Part shown: positions 38,972 to 48,501 of the stretch, piece after piece
Position numbering within the stretch: the stretch's first letter is position 1
How the letters are laid out: every line of letters starts with the position of its first letter
NCBI RefSeq assembly: GCF_900102025.1
Contig: NZ_FNAU01000004.1
Location: forward strand, 1 to 64,000
Origin: Actinobaculum suis
GTDB taxonomy: Bacteria; Actinomycetota; Actinomycetes; Actinomycetales; Actinomycetaceae
Length of the DNA: 64,000 bases
Direction of reading: 5' to 3'
Translations under genes and position numbers: made by a program
Notes under the pieces: generated by a model
The model's input: the letters and a program-made list of their open reading frames with translations, nothing else
Told to the model about the DNA's origin: nothing
Databases searched by the model: none

Positions 38972-40238
38972 ATTCTTCCGGTTCGCGCTCCACTCCGTGC
39001 GTGGGCGCGGGCGGCAAATCCGGATTAGCTTGGGCCCTAATATCAGACAAGAGTTCAGGATCGAGGCGCGGAAGCTTCCCGGTTTCAGAGGCCAGAGTTT
39101 TATCACGCAAAGGCGAATCGGCCTTGGCCTCCAAAGCTTCCCGCACTTCCCGTTCCAAAGCTGCAGCATGTTGGGATTCCTCAATCCGCCGCAAGATTTT
39201 CTCCGAAACTTCTTCCCGGCGCCGCTTACCCTCCCGAGCTGCGCCCGCGGCTGCCGGTACAGCTGGAACCGGAGCGGCAGGAACTTTAACGGAAGCCGCC
39301 GTAGCGGATGCCGGTTTAACCGGGGGAGCTGTAGCGGAAGCAGCCGTAGCGGAAGTAGCTGTAGCGGAAGCAGCCGTAGCGGGTGCCTCGGCGTGTGGGG
39401 CAGCGGCCGGCTCCGCCTCTGCCTCCGCGAGCGGTTCGGCCGCCGGTTCCGGGGTGGGGAAGCCGGGTGTGGGCAAATATTCTTTACCGCGCGGGGCCGG
39501 ACTGTCCGTGCTCCGCAATTCCGGATAAGCCGCCAAGATGCGGTCAAGTTCGGCGGTGAGGTTCTGCCGTGCCGAGTTTTCCCATTGCCGGGCGGTAGGC
39601 GTGAAATACAAGTATTTGCGGGAAAGTAATTTCTGGATCACGCTACTGCGGCCGCGGTAGTAGGAAGAATCGTCATAGAACGAGTATTCGCGGCGCAAGC
39701 AGTCCAAATAGGAACGGTAGTGTTGCGGTGGTTCTGCCAAAACTGCCAAATGTGCATCACGCAAAACCATGAGGTCAATATCGCGCGGATCTACCGGTCC
39801 GCTCGTCGAACCGCCAATCACTGCCCACTTTTCGGGATGTTTACTGGCCATTCCACGAATCAATTCCGCTACGCGTTGGGAAGCTTCTTCGGGCACGTCT
39901 AATTCTCGCAAAGCCGATTGCGCGGCCAAAGCCGAAGCGAACTCGTTTTCGCCCGGGTTGCGCCGGGTGCCGGCGTCTTTCGGCGTCGTAAATTCGACGC
40001 CGTGGTACCACGCGGCTAAACGCACTACATCGGGTGAGTGGGTTTCGGTGATCAGTGCCTCTAAATCTTTGAGCATCGCTACCACGTGCGAAAGGCCGTG
40101 GAAAGTGCGGGCGGGGTCGCTCCAGCGAGCAATCAACTCCGCACTGGCGGCTTCGATTTGTTCACGCGGGGCCGGGGAACCGAGCCCTCGCACCGAACGG
40201 TAGTAGCTTGCAGGCAACCACGCAGGTATTTCACCCAT
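38970..40238 (-). CDS. HD-superfamily-like protein with altered HD motif and long tail
   Basis: A 422-residue protein whose first 240 residues resemble predicted metal-dependent HD phosphohydrolases (COG4339 type): RTFHGLSHVVAML (about 43-55), LAAWYHGVEFT (about 70), GENEFASALAAQ and RDAHLAVLAEPPQHY, then YFTPTARQWENSARQNL. In the family the second motif is normally WFHDAVY; here the Asp is Gly, so metal binding may be impaired. A short insert (GGSTSGPVDPRDID) also stands out. Residues about 255-360 are Ala/Pro/Thr-rich, with repeats of ATAASAT, and the last 60 are charged. GGGGAGG 4 bases upstream fixes this ATG over one ten codons earlier. Confidence 0.7.
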   Translation of the reverse strand: MGEIPAWLPASYYRSVRGLGSPAPREQIEAASAELIARWSDPARTFHGLSHVVAMLKDLEALITETHSPDVVRLAAWYHGVEFTTPKDAGTRRNPGENEFASALAAQSALRELDVPEEASQRVAELIRGMASKHPEKWAVIGGSTSGPVDPRDIDLMVLRDAHLAVLAEPPQHYRSYLDCLRREYSFYDDSSYYRGRSSVIQKLLSRKYLYFTPTARQWENSARQNLTAELDRILAAYPELRSTDSPAPRGKEYLPTPGFPTPEPAAEPLAEAEAEPAAAPHAEAPATAASATATSATAASATAPPVKPASATAASVKVPAAPVPAVPAAAGAAREGKRRREEVSEKILRRIEESQHAAALEREVREALEAKADSPLRDKTLASETGKLPRLDPELLSDIRAQANPDLPPAPTHGVEREPEE

Positions 40239-40459
40239 GAGACCTCCCCGCGGGCTGTTCCCGCGCATCGCTGCCGCCCCCGTGGTGGGCGCTAACGTAG
40301 TGGCAGTCTAGTCGGCAAAAACATGGGCGGAGCAATAACAAGGCCTAGGCGGTGTGAAACCGCAAACGTCCGCTCACAAAACCTTCCCTTATGCCCCGCC
40401 CTGGTTTGGACAGGAAGCGGAAGCGGGCGCGCCGCCACGCGGCAGGCCACCCGATCAAC

Positions 40460-40465
40460 TAACGT
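40460..40465 (+). promoter_or_regulatory. -10 box of leaderless SDR gene
   Basis: TAACGT, 6 bases before the GTG start. Confidence 0.5.
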
Positions 40466-40471
40466 AGAAAC

Positions 40472-41503
40472 GTGACCACTATAAACCCGAGTTTTACCGC
40501 TCCCGCCGGTAAACCTATCGCTTTAATAACGGGCGGCACTTCCGGTATTGGCCGGGCTTTCGCGCGGCTGCTCGCCCAACGCGGCTACAACCTGGTGATC
40601 GTAGCCCGGGGAACTACCGGGCTGGCTGAAACCGCTGCCGAATTGCAAGCTAGCGGCGTTGCGTGCGAACAAATCCGGGCTGATTTGGCCGATCCGGAAA
40701 CGGTCACTGCCCTATGCGAATGGGTTGCGAGTCGGAATTTTGCTTTCGACGTTTTTGTCAATAATGCGGGGACGGGCCTTTACCAACCATTAGCCACCAC
40801 AGACTTCGCGGAGGCGGAAACGGCCCTCACGGTAATGGGCCGGGCCCCGGTAAAACTTGGGGGAGCGGTAGCCCAAAAAATGCGGGAAGCCGGTTCGGGG
40901 CAGATTATCAATATTTCTTCGGTGCAAGGTTTTGTGCCGATGGGCATGTATGCGGCCATCAAAGCTTTTATTCGGGTGTGGTCTGAATCCTTAGCCTTGG
41001 AACTGGCCGGAACGGGCGTGACGGTGACGGCCGTGTTACCCGGGTGGGTGCGCTCCGGTTTTCACCGTGCCTCTGGCGGGCGGCGTAGCGGCGTCCCCGA
41101 TTTCCTGTGGCTCGACCCCCAGCAAGTGGCGGCGGCAGGGTTACGCGCAGCTGAGCGCGGCAAGATCCGGTGTACGCCGAGCCGGCGCTACCAGGTGATT
41201 ACTTTCTTAGCGGAGAAAGGGCCACGCCGCGTCGTGAACCGGGTAGCCCGTGCCCTGCGTTCCGCCAAATCTAGCGCTTCTAGCAAACCGAGCGCTTCTG
41301 CCAAACTTAGCGCATCCACCAAACCAAGCGCTTCTACCAAACCGAGTGCTGCTGTACCTGCGAGCACGCCGGCTGAGAGCCCCGCAGCAAGTTCCGGTTC
41401 TTCCACAGGTACCGTTGCAGGTACGTTTAACGACGGCGTCGGCACGAACCACGATATAATTCAGGCCACGAATGCAGAACTTGGCGAGCACGGGGTGAGG
41501 TGA
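40472..41503 (+). CDS. Short-chain dehydrogenase/reductase with Ser/Lys-rich tail
   Basis: A 343-residue SDR oxidoreductase. The NAD(P)-binding motif TGGTSGIG (about 20-27), NNAG (about 98), the catalytic serine in INISSVQGF and YxxxK as YAAIK (about 156-160) are intact; RG after the second strand favours NADP. The substrate is unknown. After residue 265 comes a low-complexity tail with SASTKPSAS repeats, then a Thr/Asn-rich end. The start is GTG, with a TAACGT box 6 bases upstream. The acyltransferase gene starts 6 bases after the stop, so the pair may act on lipids (inference). Confidence 0.88.
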   Translation: MTTINPSFTAPAGKPIALITGGTSGIGRAFARLLAQRGYNLVIVARGTTGLAETAAELQASGVACEQIRADLADPETVTALCEWVASRNFAFDVFVNNAGTGLYQPLATTDFAEAETALTVMGRAPVKLGGAVAQKMREAGSGQIINISSVQGFVPMGMYAAIKAFIRVWSESLALELAGTGVTVTAVLPGWVRSGFHRASGGRRSGVPDFLWLDPQQVAAAGLRAAERGKIRCTPSRRYQVITFLAEKGPRRVVNRVARALRSAKSSASSKPSASAKLSASTKPSASTKPSAAVPASTPAESPAASSGSSTGTVAGTFNDGVGTNHDIIQATNAELGEHGVR

Positions 41504-41509
41504 TCGGTA

Positions 41510-42253
41510 GTGGAGGAACTCGAACCGATTGATCCCTATCTCGACGACGGCAAAGCCAAGCGCCGGCATCGGGTGCGCAAATTCCTCACCAAACCGGTAC
41601 TAAACACGGTTCTGAAAAGTACCGTGCTGGGGGAAGAAAACATTGAGGATTTAGACGGGGCTTTCGTGTTGGTGCCGAACCATTCTTCGCACCTGGATGC
41701 ACCCATGATTTTCTCCCTCCTGCCCGATAAGCTCACGGAACGGCTGGCCACCGGGGCAGCCGCCGATTATTTTTATCGCAACCCGGGGATTTCTGGCCTC
41801 ACCTCGCTGTTTTTCAACACTTATCCGATTGAAAGAAAGAAGAACACGCCTTCGAAACACGGACGGGGTTTGAAACCGGGCCGCGCGAAGGGAATGACGG
41901 GCCGCCTCTTGCGGGCCGGAGTGCCGATCCTGATTTTCCCGGAAGGTACACGTTCCCGCACCGGCGAACTTGGCACCCCCAAAGCCGGGGCCGCCGCGCT
42001 CGCCCAAAGATTCGAAGTACCGATCGTGCCAATCGCAATGGCGGGCGGGCACGAAGCCATGCCGGTAGGCGCGGTACTGCCCAAACCGCGCAGCGAAGTA
42101 TTCCTCTTTATTGGCAAACCCATGTACGGCCAAGAAGGGGAAGACGCCGATTCCTATATGAAACGCGTATTCCGCGCCATCGAGCTCATGCTCGAACAAA
42201 AAACCGCCCACCCGGTGGAAACCGACGGTACTAGCGCCTTCGACCCCAAATAG
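41510..42253 (+). CDS. PlsC-type 1-acylglycerol-3-phosphate acyltransferase
   Basis: A 247-residue phospholipid/glycerol acyltransferase. The catalytic NHSSHLDAPM (HX4D, about 57-66) and the phosphate-binding FPEGTRSRTGEL (about 144-155) are present. Enzymes of this family add an acyl chain to lysophosphatidate or similar acceptors at the membrane. The start is GTG, with GGTGAGGTGA upstream. It follows the SDR gene closely. Confidence 0.88.
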   Translation: MEELEPIDPYLDDGKAKRRHRVRKFLTKPVLNTVLKSTVLGEENIEDLDGAFVLVPNHSSHLDAPMIFSLLPDKLTERLATGAAADYFYRNPGISGLTSLFFNTYPIERKKNTPSKHGRGLKPGRAKGMTGRLLRAGVPILIFPEGTRSRTGELGTPKAGAAALAQRFEVPIVPIAMAGGHEAMPVGAVLPKPRSEVFLFIGKPMYGQEGEDADSYMKRVFRAIELMLEQKTAHPVETDGTSAFDPK

Positions 42254-42307
42254 GGCAGTTTTTCTTTTCCCGTGCTGTCGGGCGCTCGCGGCGCGTTTAT
42301 TTTAGTG

Positions 42308-43969
42308 TCAGTGCTCTGCGGATTGTGCGGGTGCCGGTGATTCTTCGGGAGAGAGTAGGCCGGCCGCGCGCATGGCAATCTCATCGCTGGAAGCACCCGG
42401 GAAAGCAAGTTGGACGGTGAGGCCGCCGCCCGGAGTTTCGAAAGCGTGCGCGCTGCCGCCATGGGCGCCCATAATCGCGGCCACGATCGCCAGGCCTAGG
42501 CCCGAGCCGCCAGAGGCACGGGAGCGGGAAGTATCTGTACGGTAGAACCGCTGGAAGATCTTTTCGGAATCTTCCGGGGAAATACCCGGCCCGTGGTCGC
42601 GTACTTCAATAATGCCCCAACCGTTATCAATGCCTACCGCGAGCTCTACCGGGGTTTCTTCCGGAGTATGTGCCAAAACATTACTGAGCAGATTGGCGAT
42701 CACCTGGGTGACCTTATTGTGGTCGGCCGTGATTATGACATTGGGTGGTTCGGGGCTTTGCAAACCAATTAGCTGCGAATGCCGCTGGGGTGCCCGGGCT
42801 TCCAGATCGTAGAGGGAATCTTCCGCGACATCTGTGAGGGAGAGAGATTCCAATTCGAGGGGCCGGCCCTCATCCATCCGAGTTAGTTGCAAAAGGTCTT
42901 CTACCAGTTCGGACATGCGAGATGCTTCCGATTCGATGCGACCCATACAGTCGGCCACTTTATCTTCGGGTACCCCGTTCATCCGGTACAGCTCGGTGTA
43001 GCCCTTCACGGTAGCGAGGGGAGTGCGTAGCTCATGCGAAGCATCGGAAGCAAATTGCCGCATTTGGGCTTCGCTGCGTTCCTTATCCGCAAAGGCATCT
43101 TCAATTTGGGTGAGCATCGTATTAATGGAAGTGGCCAGAGAACCCACTTCATCGGCGTCGTCATCGTGGGGAACGCGTTTCGTAAGATCGCCGGCCGCAA
43201 TTGCTTGCGTGGCCCGTTCAATATCGCGCAAGGAACGCAAAGTGCGGGAAATTGTGGCGCTCACGGCAAGTGTGCCAGCCAGCATCGTGGCTACCCCGAG
43301 CAGCCCGAAGATCAAAGCGAGCCTGGTTACGGTGAACATAATCGGGGCGAGGGGCTGAGCAATAATCGCGTAGCCGAGCACTTGCCCGCCTTCATCTTTA
43401 ACGTCCAGCACGAGGGCACGCCATTTTTGCCGCCCATTTTCGCCAGCCACCGTGAAAGGATCACGGTTGACCTTGGCGTCTTCGCCGCCCCGCAAAGCCT
43501 GCTTGATAATTCCTTCCGGGTTACCCGGGATGCCATAACGCAAAGAAGTGGAGGGGCGGATTTCGATCGGCTCTACAGCAACGTCCGGGGAAGCCCCGAA
43601 AGACAGGTAAATGTAGTAGTTGGAAAAACTGTAAGGAGTTTGGCCTTCGATCTGCCGTTGGTTTTCGATGTCATTGAGCAGGCGGTCAGCCACGCTATAG
43701 CCAGAATTGCGCAGGTCGGCATCGGTAGAACTGAGCATGTATTGCCGCATTAGCGTGGTGGTGGCTATCCCTAAGAAGAGAATTGCGGCACCGATAATTA
43801 CCACGAAAACCGCCACTAGCTGTTTCGTGAGTGAACGGTGAGGAATGGTAGACGCCGCCTTTTGCCGCCGGTTTTCCCGCCCGCGGCGTTGCTTCGTGCC
43901 GGCTTGTGGGGAAGTGCGGAAAGTGTGTGCCTGTTGCTGGGGCGTTTCTTGGGTTGCAGATTGCCGCAT
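42308..43969 (-). CDS. Sensor histidine kinase
   Basis: A 553-residue membrane kinase. After a charged cytoplasmic tail come one helix (LVAVFVVIIGAAILFLGIAT, about 51-70), an extracellular sensor domain (about 75-205), a second helix (about 212-240), a HAMP domain, the phosphoacceptor H-box ASDASHELRTPL (about 310-321), an N-box (NLLSNVLAH), and ATP-binding G-boxes (DHGPGIS, GGSGLGLAI). It resembles MprB/TcrY-type actinobacterial kinases. The signal is unknown. It starts 13 bases after the response regulator stop, and the two form an operon. Confidence 0.93.
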   Translation of the reverse strand: MRQSATQETPQQQAHTFRTSPQAGTKQRRGRENRRQKAASTIPHRSLTKQLVAVFVVIIGAAILFLGIATTTLMRQYMLSSTDADLRNSGYSVADRLLNDIENQRQIEGQTPYSFSNYYIYLSFGASPDVAVEPIEIRPSTSLRYGIPGNPEGIIKQALRGGEDAKVNRDPFTVAGENGRQKWRALVLDVKDEGGQVLGYAIIAQPLAPIMFTVTRLALIFGLLGVATMLAGTLAVSATISRTLRSLRDIERATQAIAAGDLTKRVPHDDDADEVGSLATSINTMLTQIEDAFADKERSEAQMRQFASDASHELRTPLATVKGYTELYRMNGVPEDKVADCMGRIESEASRMSELVEDLLQLTRMDEGRPLELESLSLTDVAEDSLYDLEARAPQRHSQLIGLQSPEPPNVIITADHNKVTQVIANLLSNVLAHTPEETPVELAVGIDNGWGIIEVRDHGPGISPEDSEKIFQRFYRTDTSRSRASGGSGLGLAIVAAIMGAHGGSAHAFETPGGGLTVQLAFPGASSDEIAMRAAGLLSPEESPAPAQSAEH

Positions 43970-43982
43970 CGCCGGGCTTCAC

Positions 43983-44753
43983 CTACTTCGAGGTTTTGTT
44001 ACCGCGGAGGACGTAGCCGATACCACGCCGCGTGTGAATTAGCGGGACGATTTTTTTCGCTTCTTCCGGATCAGTGATCCCCAGGTTTTCCGGAGAATCG
44101 ATCTTGCGCCGCAAATAGGAAATATAGGATTCGACGATGGAGATTTCACCCTGCCAGTTGTAATCCCAAACGTGATCCAGAATCTGGCTCTTGGAGACCA
44201 CACGTTCGGCGTTGATCATGAGGTAGCGCAAAAGTTTGAACTCGGTGGGGGAAAGTTCCACTTCCCGCCCGGCACGCCGCACCTCGTAAGAATCTTCGTT
44301 CAGTTCCAGATCTAGATAGCGTAACACCGGCGAATCCGCTTCTTCCGGGTTGGAGCGGCGCAATACCGCCCGGATCCGCGCTACCACTTCTTCCAAAGAG
44401 AAAGGCTTGGTGATGTAATCATCGCCGCCGATTGTGAGGCCCTGTACTTTATCCTTCACGTCATCACGCGCGGTCAGGAAAAGTACGGGCAGGTCCGAAT
44501 CGCGTTCCCGCATGCGGCGCAGTACTTCAAAGCCGTCCATGCCGGGCATCATAATGTCAAGAACTACCAGGTCAATTGACTGGTTTTGCTGGTGGGCCAG
44601 GGCTTCTTGCCCGTCTGCCGCCGTGAGTACCTCAAATCCGGCGAAATGCAGGGAGGCGGAAAGCAGTTCGCGCAAGGATGGTTCATCGTCGACGACGAGG
44701 ATCGTGGCTTCCGGTTCTTTTTCTTCGTTTCTAATATTGCTCTGAGCACTCAT
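43983..44753 (-). CDS. OmpR-family response regulator
   Basis: A 256-residue regulator. The receiver domain (about 17-130) has VVDDEPSLRE acidic residues, the phospho-acceptor aspartate in VVLDIMMPGMDG, the threonine in FLTARDD and the lysine in YITKPFS. A winged-helix DNA-binding domain follows (about 155-250, VELSPTEFKLLRYL and VESYISYLRRKID). It pairs with the histidine kinase downstream. Confidence 0.94.
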   Translation of the reverse strand: MSAQSNIRNEEKEPEATILVVDDEPSLRELLSASLHFAGFEVLTAADGQEALAHQQNQSIDLVVLDIMMPGMDGFEVLRRMRERDSDLPVLFLTARDDVKDKVQGLTIGGDDYITKPFSLEEVVARIRAVLRRSNPEEADSPVLRYLDLELNEDSYEVRRAGREVELSPTEFKLLRYLMINAERVVSKSQILDHVWDYNWQGEISIVESYISYLRRKIDSPENLGITDPEEAKKIVPLIHTRRGIGYVLRGNKTSK

Positions 44754-44813
44754 ACTTAGACATTGAACGCGTGAATTCTGGGAGTTTTCTGGACGTTTAC
44801 TGGGAAAGGGATT

Positions 44814-44851
44814 GCCCCGGTGCGGGCCGGAAAATCGGCGCGAACCGGGGC
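44814..44851 (-). terminator. Hairpin between pspA and the two-component genes
   Basis: GCCCCGGT pairs with ACCGGGGC, with an inner CCG/CGG pair. No clear T tract follows on the reverse strand, so it is a possible terminator of the TPM-pspA unit. Confidence 0.5.
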
Positions 44852-44894
44852 GAATCTGTAAGTTAGCAGTTCCTTAGTAGTGCTTTAGCGCGCT

Positions 44895-45650
44895 TTAGTA
44901 AGAGGTGAAATCTTTGCCTTCGATTTGTTCGGGTGCACTGCCGCTTTTGAGGGCGGCCAAACGCGCTTCGATTTCGGCGTCGTTGGAATGATCTTCCAAC
45001 TCGGCAAACTGATCGGCCAGGGAAAGGCTAGCCACTTCCGCCTTACCCGCGGCCAGGGCTTCGTCTCGGCGCACGCGTTCTTCGAAGCGGGAGAGTTCCG
45101 AGGTTGGATCGAGCACGTTGATCGAGCTGATCGCGTCTTGTACACGTGCCTGGGCAGCAGCGCTCTTTTGGCGCGCCACCAGGGAATCACGCTTGTTCTT
45201 CAGCTCGTTGAGCTTCTCCTTCATCTGGATGAGCCCGCTCTTGAGCTGTTCTACTACTTGTTGCTGGCTGGTAATAAGCGGTTCGGCCTCTTTGGCTTCT
45301 TTTTCAAACTCGATCTGCTTGCCCAAAGCAACCTTGGCGAGGTTATCCCAATGGGCCGCGCCTTCCGCATCCCCGCGCCCGCGCATCTCATTGGCCTTGG
45401 CTACCGAAGCGGCTGCCTTGTTACCCCAGTCTTGGGCAGTGCGTAGGTCTTCCTTATAGTCAGCTTCGGATAGCCGCAGATTGCCAATGGTTACGGCCAC
45501 GGCGTCTTCGGCTTCCGCAATCGAGTTGGTGTAGTCCCGCACCATTTGATCCAACATCTTTTGGGGATCTTCCGCCCGGTCGAGCAAAGCGTTGATATTC
45601 GCTTTGGCGAGCTGGCTAATCCGCCCCAAAATCGTTTGCTTCTCCGCCAT
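44895..45650 (-). CDS. pspA: PspA/IM30 envelope-stress protein
   Basis: A 251-residue PspA/Vipp1-type protein. MAEKQTILGRISQLAKANINAL contains the N-terminal amphipathic membrane-binding helix, and QKMLDQMVRDY (about 30-40) is typical; the rest is coiled coil (about 50-200). ESCRT-III-like PspA proteins protect membranes under stress. AAGGA sits 6 bases before this ATG. It is downstream of the TPM-domain gene (221 bases), a pairing seen elsewhere, as TPM proteins are often linked with PspA or LemA genes. Confidence 0.9.
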   Translation of the reverse strand: MAEKQTILGRISQLAKANINALLDRAEDPQKMLDQMVRDYTNSIAEAEDAVAVTIGNLRLSEADYKEDLRTAQDWGNKAAASVAKANEMRGRGDAEGAAHWDNLAKVALGKQIEFEKEAKEAEPLITSQQQVVEQLKSGLIQMKEKLNELKNKRDSLVARQKSAAAQARVQDAISSINVLDPTSELSRFEERVRRDEALAAGKAEVASLSLADQFAELEDHSNDAEIEARLAALKSGSAPEQIEGKDFTSY

Positions 45651-45690
45651 TATTGTCCTTCCTTCCGCGCCCACGCGCCGAAAAACTATT

Positions 45691-45731
45691 TTGCGCCGGA
45701 GCGCCGGAAATATACTTGCGCCGGAGCGCCG
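45691..45731. repeat. 16-base duplication in the TPM-pspA spacer
   Basis: TTGCGCCGGAGCGCCG at 45691 and 45716, period 25; each copy can fold on itself (GGCGCTCCGGCGCC on the reverse strand). Confidence 0.65.
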
Positions 45732-45871
45732 CGTTTCTATGTTCTTACGTTACTGAAAACCGGGGTGGTCTTGCATCCTTATGCAGGGCTTTTAGTTGTT
45801 TTTTGCCTGCCGGCGAGAGCTGTAGCGCAGCCGGGTGTAACCCAGCTTGGCACCGGCCGTCGCCCAAAACT

Positions 45872-47884
45872 TTAGAAGGAGAAACCTCCTCCCTTTGCGC
45901 CGCTGGAACTACCGCCAGAACTCCCACCGGAACTTCCGCCGGAACCGCCGCTCCAGCCGCCCCAGCTACCGCCCCAGCCGCCGCGGTTGCCTGAAGTTAG
46001 GCCGCCAATAATCACGCCGGCCAAGAAATTGCCCCAGTCTCCGCCGCCGCTGTGCCCGCCGCGCCGGTCTTGATAGTCATCCCAACCGGAATTGACGTCG
46101 GTTTGGGCGCGATGCAAAGCCTGTTGCGCTAAAGAATCAGCTTTCCGGTATCGGGAAACCGCCGTTTCGGGGTCACTGCCTTCGCAGGCCTGCCCGTGCG
46201 CTAATTCCCGCTGGGCAGAGTTGAGAGCAGTGCGGGCAGGGCTACTAACCAGCCGCCGGTACTGGTTTATATAGTCTTCCGCTGCGGCCACCGCAGCCCC
46301 CGCCTTTTCCCGCAAACGGCCGGCCGTGGCCACCATACGATGCCGGTTTTCTTCTTCGGTGCGCACTTGCACTAGCGCCTCATCCAAAGCGGCTTCCGCC
46401 TCGGTGAGCGCCGCAATTCCCGCGAAAGGATCGGCCCCGTGCCGGTTATAAGTGCCGACGACTTGCTGGGCGGCCTCTTTTTCGGCCTGGATATGGGCGT
46501 CGTCGCTACCCAAACGATCCGCATCCGCAATATCGGCATAAATCGATTTCAGCCGTTCCACCAGTTCGTTTTCGGCTTGCGTGAAGGAATCTTGGGCGTG
46601 CGAAATCTTCTGATACTTTTCCTGCGCCGGCGTCAAAGCTTCTTCCGCGATCCGCGCAAACGGCACCGCCTGGTTACGTTTCCCGGCCTGCACGTGCTCT
46701 TGCCCTTCCCGGATCGCTTTTTCGCAAGCTTCGAGTAGCCCGGGAATTTCGGTTTGCAAGGTTCGCAAAGTCTGCATCGCTTCCGGACCGTAACGCTGCG
46801 TGAGGGTATCTAATTGTTGCCCCGCAGCCGGCAAACCTGCGCGCAAGTCCTGGCAGGAAGCAGCCAATTTGCTAAGCCGCCGCTCCACGTTTTGTGCCAG
46901 ATCGCGCAGCTCGCGCAGTCGCGCGTTTTGTTGGTCTACCAACTGTTGGGCTTGCCCGCTCAAAGCGAGGATCTGGTTGTGCATGTCCCGAGCTTGCGCG
47001 GGAGTTTCCGGTTCGTCATCATCTAATTGCCGGCGAATCTCAAAAGCTTGCGCCAGCAAAGCCCGTGCCTGTTGGAATGCCTCCGCAAACTGGGCGGCCT
47101 GCGCCTCCCCAAATTCGGCCTTCGCAAACTCTGCTTCCGCGCTGGCATCGCGTACGGCGTCGTCGGCCGCTAAAAGTTGCCCGGAAGCCCGCTTGGCAAG
47201 CGCATCCAGCTGCTCACTTTCCTGGTGTTTACGTTTCCGGTAAATAACGACGCCGACCACCGCGCCAGCGCCCACCAGCAAGAACACAATAATCCACGGG
47301 GCCGGGTTGAAATCGTGTTGATTGGCGTATTCGGCTTCCAGATTTTGGATGGCCCGCTCGGCCGCTTCCGCCCAGTTACCTTCCCGCAAAGCGTTCATGG
47401 CCGAGGAGTCAAAAGCATCCCGCACTTCCTCGGCAGTGAAAGACTGAGGCCCGTAGCCCACCGAAACCTGGCCGGCCTGGGTAGCAACCGCAATCACCGT
47501 GGCATCTTTTGCTTGGCCGGAAAGATCATGGGTTTTGCGGGCCCAATCCTCCGCACCGGCACCATCAAAAACATCCACAAAAACAAAGCGCACGGTTTGG
47601 CCGGTATTTGCCGCCAGCTCATTGAGCTGGGTGCGCAGATCCGCCGCTTCGTTCTTGGTAAGTACCTGCGCGGTATCGGTGACCGCAGAAATTTGTTTTA
47701 GCGGTTCTTCAGCCCGGGCAGGGCCGGCCGGAAATAAGGTAGCTACGCCCGCACACAGCGTGGCCAGAGCTAACCCGATGGCCCGCCTACCGCGCGGATG
47801 CCACACTCTGGTGTTCTTTTGCCGCGCGACTTTTTCGGGGTGGCGCGCTGCCTTCTGCGTTTCTTTCCGGCGTCGGAATCTCAT
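45872..47884 (-). CDS. TPM-domain secreted/membrane protein with coiled coil
   Basis: A 670-residue protein. A signal peptide (about 34-58, ending in PARAEE), then a TPM domain (ISAVTDTAQVLTKNEAADLR to VSVGYGPQSFTAEE, about 65-165), one membrane helix (APWIIVFLLVGAGAVVGVVI, about 196-215), a long helical/coiled-coil region (about 220-590) and a Gly/Trp/Ser-rich end (GGWGGSWGGWSGG). TPM domains are proposed to act in photosystem repair, as phosphatases or in envelope stress; the role here is unknown. The pspA gene is downstream. A TAGTTT box 6 bases before the ATG suggests a leaderless start, though TGAGG could also serve as a ribosome-binding site. Confidence 0.85.
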   Translation of the reverse strand: MRFRRRKETQKAARHPEKVARQKNTRVWHPRGRRAIGLALATLCAGVATLFPAGPARAEEPLKQISAVTDTAQVLTKNEAADLRTQLNELAANTGQTVRFVFVDVFDGAGAEDWARKTHDLSGQAKDATVIAVATQAGQVSVGYGPQSFTAEEVRDAFDSSAMNALREGNWAEAAERAIQNLEAEYANQHDFNPAPWIIVFLLVGAGAVVGVVIYRKRKHQESEQLDALAKRASGQLLAADDAVRDASAEAEFAKAEFGEAQAAQFAEAFQQARALLAQAFEIRRQLDDDEPETPAQARDMHNQILALSGQAQQLVDQQNARLRELRDLAQNVERRLSKLAASCQDLRAGLPAAGQQLDTLTQRYGPEAMQTLRTLQTEIPGLLEACEKAIREGQEHVQAGKRNQAVPFARIAEEALTPAQEKYQKISHAQDSFTQAENELVERLKSIYADIADADRLGSDDAHIQAEKEAAQQVVGTYNRHGADPFAGIAALTEAEAALDEALVQVRTEEENRHRMVATAGRLREKAGAAVAAAEDYINQYRRLVSSPARTALNSAQRELAHGQACEGSDPETAVSRYRKADSLAQQALHRAQTDVNSGWDDYQDRRGGHSGGGDWGNFLAGVIIGGLTSGNRGGWGGSWGGWSGGSGGSSGGSSGGSSSGAKGGGFSF

Positions 47885-47890
47885 GCCTCA

Positions 47891-47896
47891 AAACTA
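47891..47896 (-). promoter_or_regulatory. -10 box of leaderless TPM gene
   Basis: TAGTTT on the reverse strand, 6 bases before the ATG. Confidence 0.5.
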
Positions 47897-48123
47897 CCGG
47901 AAGTGGCAAGCCCAGGGTAGCCGCAAACCAGGTAGCGGTAAGCCCAAGGCAGCGGTAATCTCCAGGCGGCAGCAACCCAAGGCAGCGGCAACAAGTGCGC
48001 CGCGCGCGTAGCGAAAGGTATGTCAGCGGGGCAACTGTAGCCTACGCAGGGCTCGCGCTATACTAGGGCGGTGCTTCCGCGCGGCCGCCGGCCGGGCGGT
48101 TTTTCCTAGAAAGCGAGTGTAAA

Positions 48124-48501
48124 TTGCCAACCGGTAAGGTCAAGTTCTTCGACGAGAAGAAGGGGTTCGGGTTCATCGACGGTGATGACGGTGTGTCAGT
48201 GTATCTGCCTGCCGATGCTCTCCCCGCGGGGGTGAAGCGCATCAAGCGCGGCACACGAGTTGACTATTCGGTGGCTGATACGCGGCGCGGCCCGGAGGCC
48301 CTCACGGTAGAAATAGTGGAACCGGTGGAATCCCTCGCGCATATTAATAGGCGTCCCCCAGAAGACATGGTGCCGGTAGTAGAAGATCTGATTCGTCTGC
48401 TCGATTCGGTATCTGGGCAGCTGCGGCGCGGACGCTACCCGGAAGGAGGCCGGCGGCTGGCCCGCGCACTGCGTGCCCTCGCCGATGAATTTGATGGCTG
48501 A
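48124..48501 (+). CDS. Cold-shock-domain protein with helical extension
   Basis: A 125-residue protein. The first 65 residues are a cold-shock domain: GKVKFFDEKKGFGFIDGDDG holds RNP1 (KGFGFI), while RNP2 is altered (VYLPA for VFVH). The last 60 residues are a helical, Arg-rich extension seen in actinobacterial members. It probably binds RNA or single-stranded DNA. The start is TTG. A TATACT box lies at 48059, giving a leader of about 50 bases. The 3' end overlaps the DUF3027 start. Confidence 0.88.
   Translation: MPTGKVKFFDEKKGFGFIDGDDGVSVYLPADALPAGVKRIKRGTRVDYSVADTRRGPEALTVEIVEPVESLAHINRRPPEDMVPVVEDLIRLLDSVSGQLRRGRYPEGGRRLARALRALADEFDG

Noticed and set aside
41207-41569. Reverse frames with FGRSARF-like repeats opposite the SDR tail
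   Set aside because: Complement of the SASTKPSAS coding repeats, not an independent gene.
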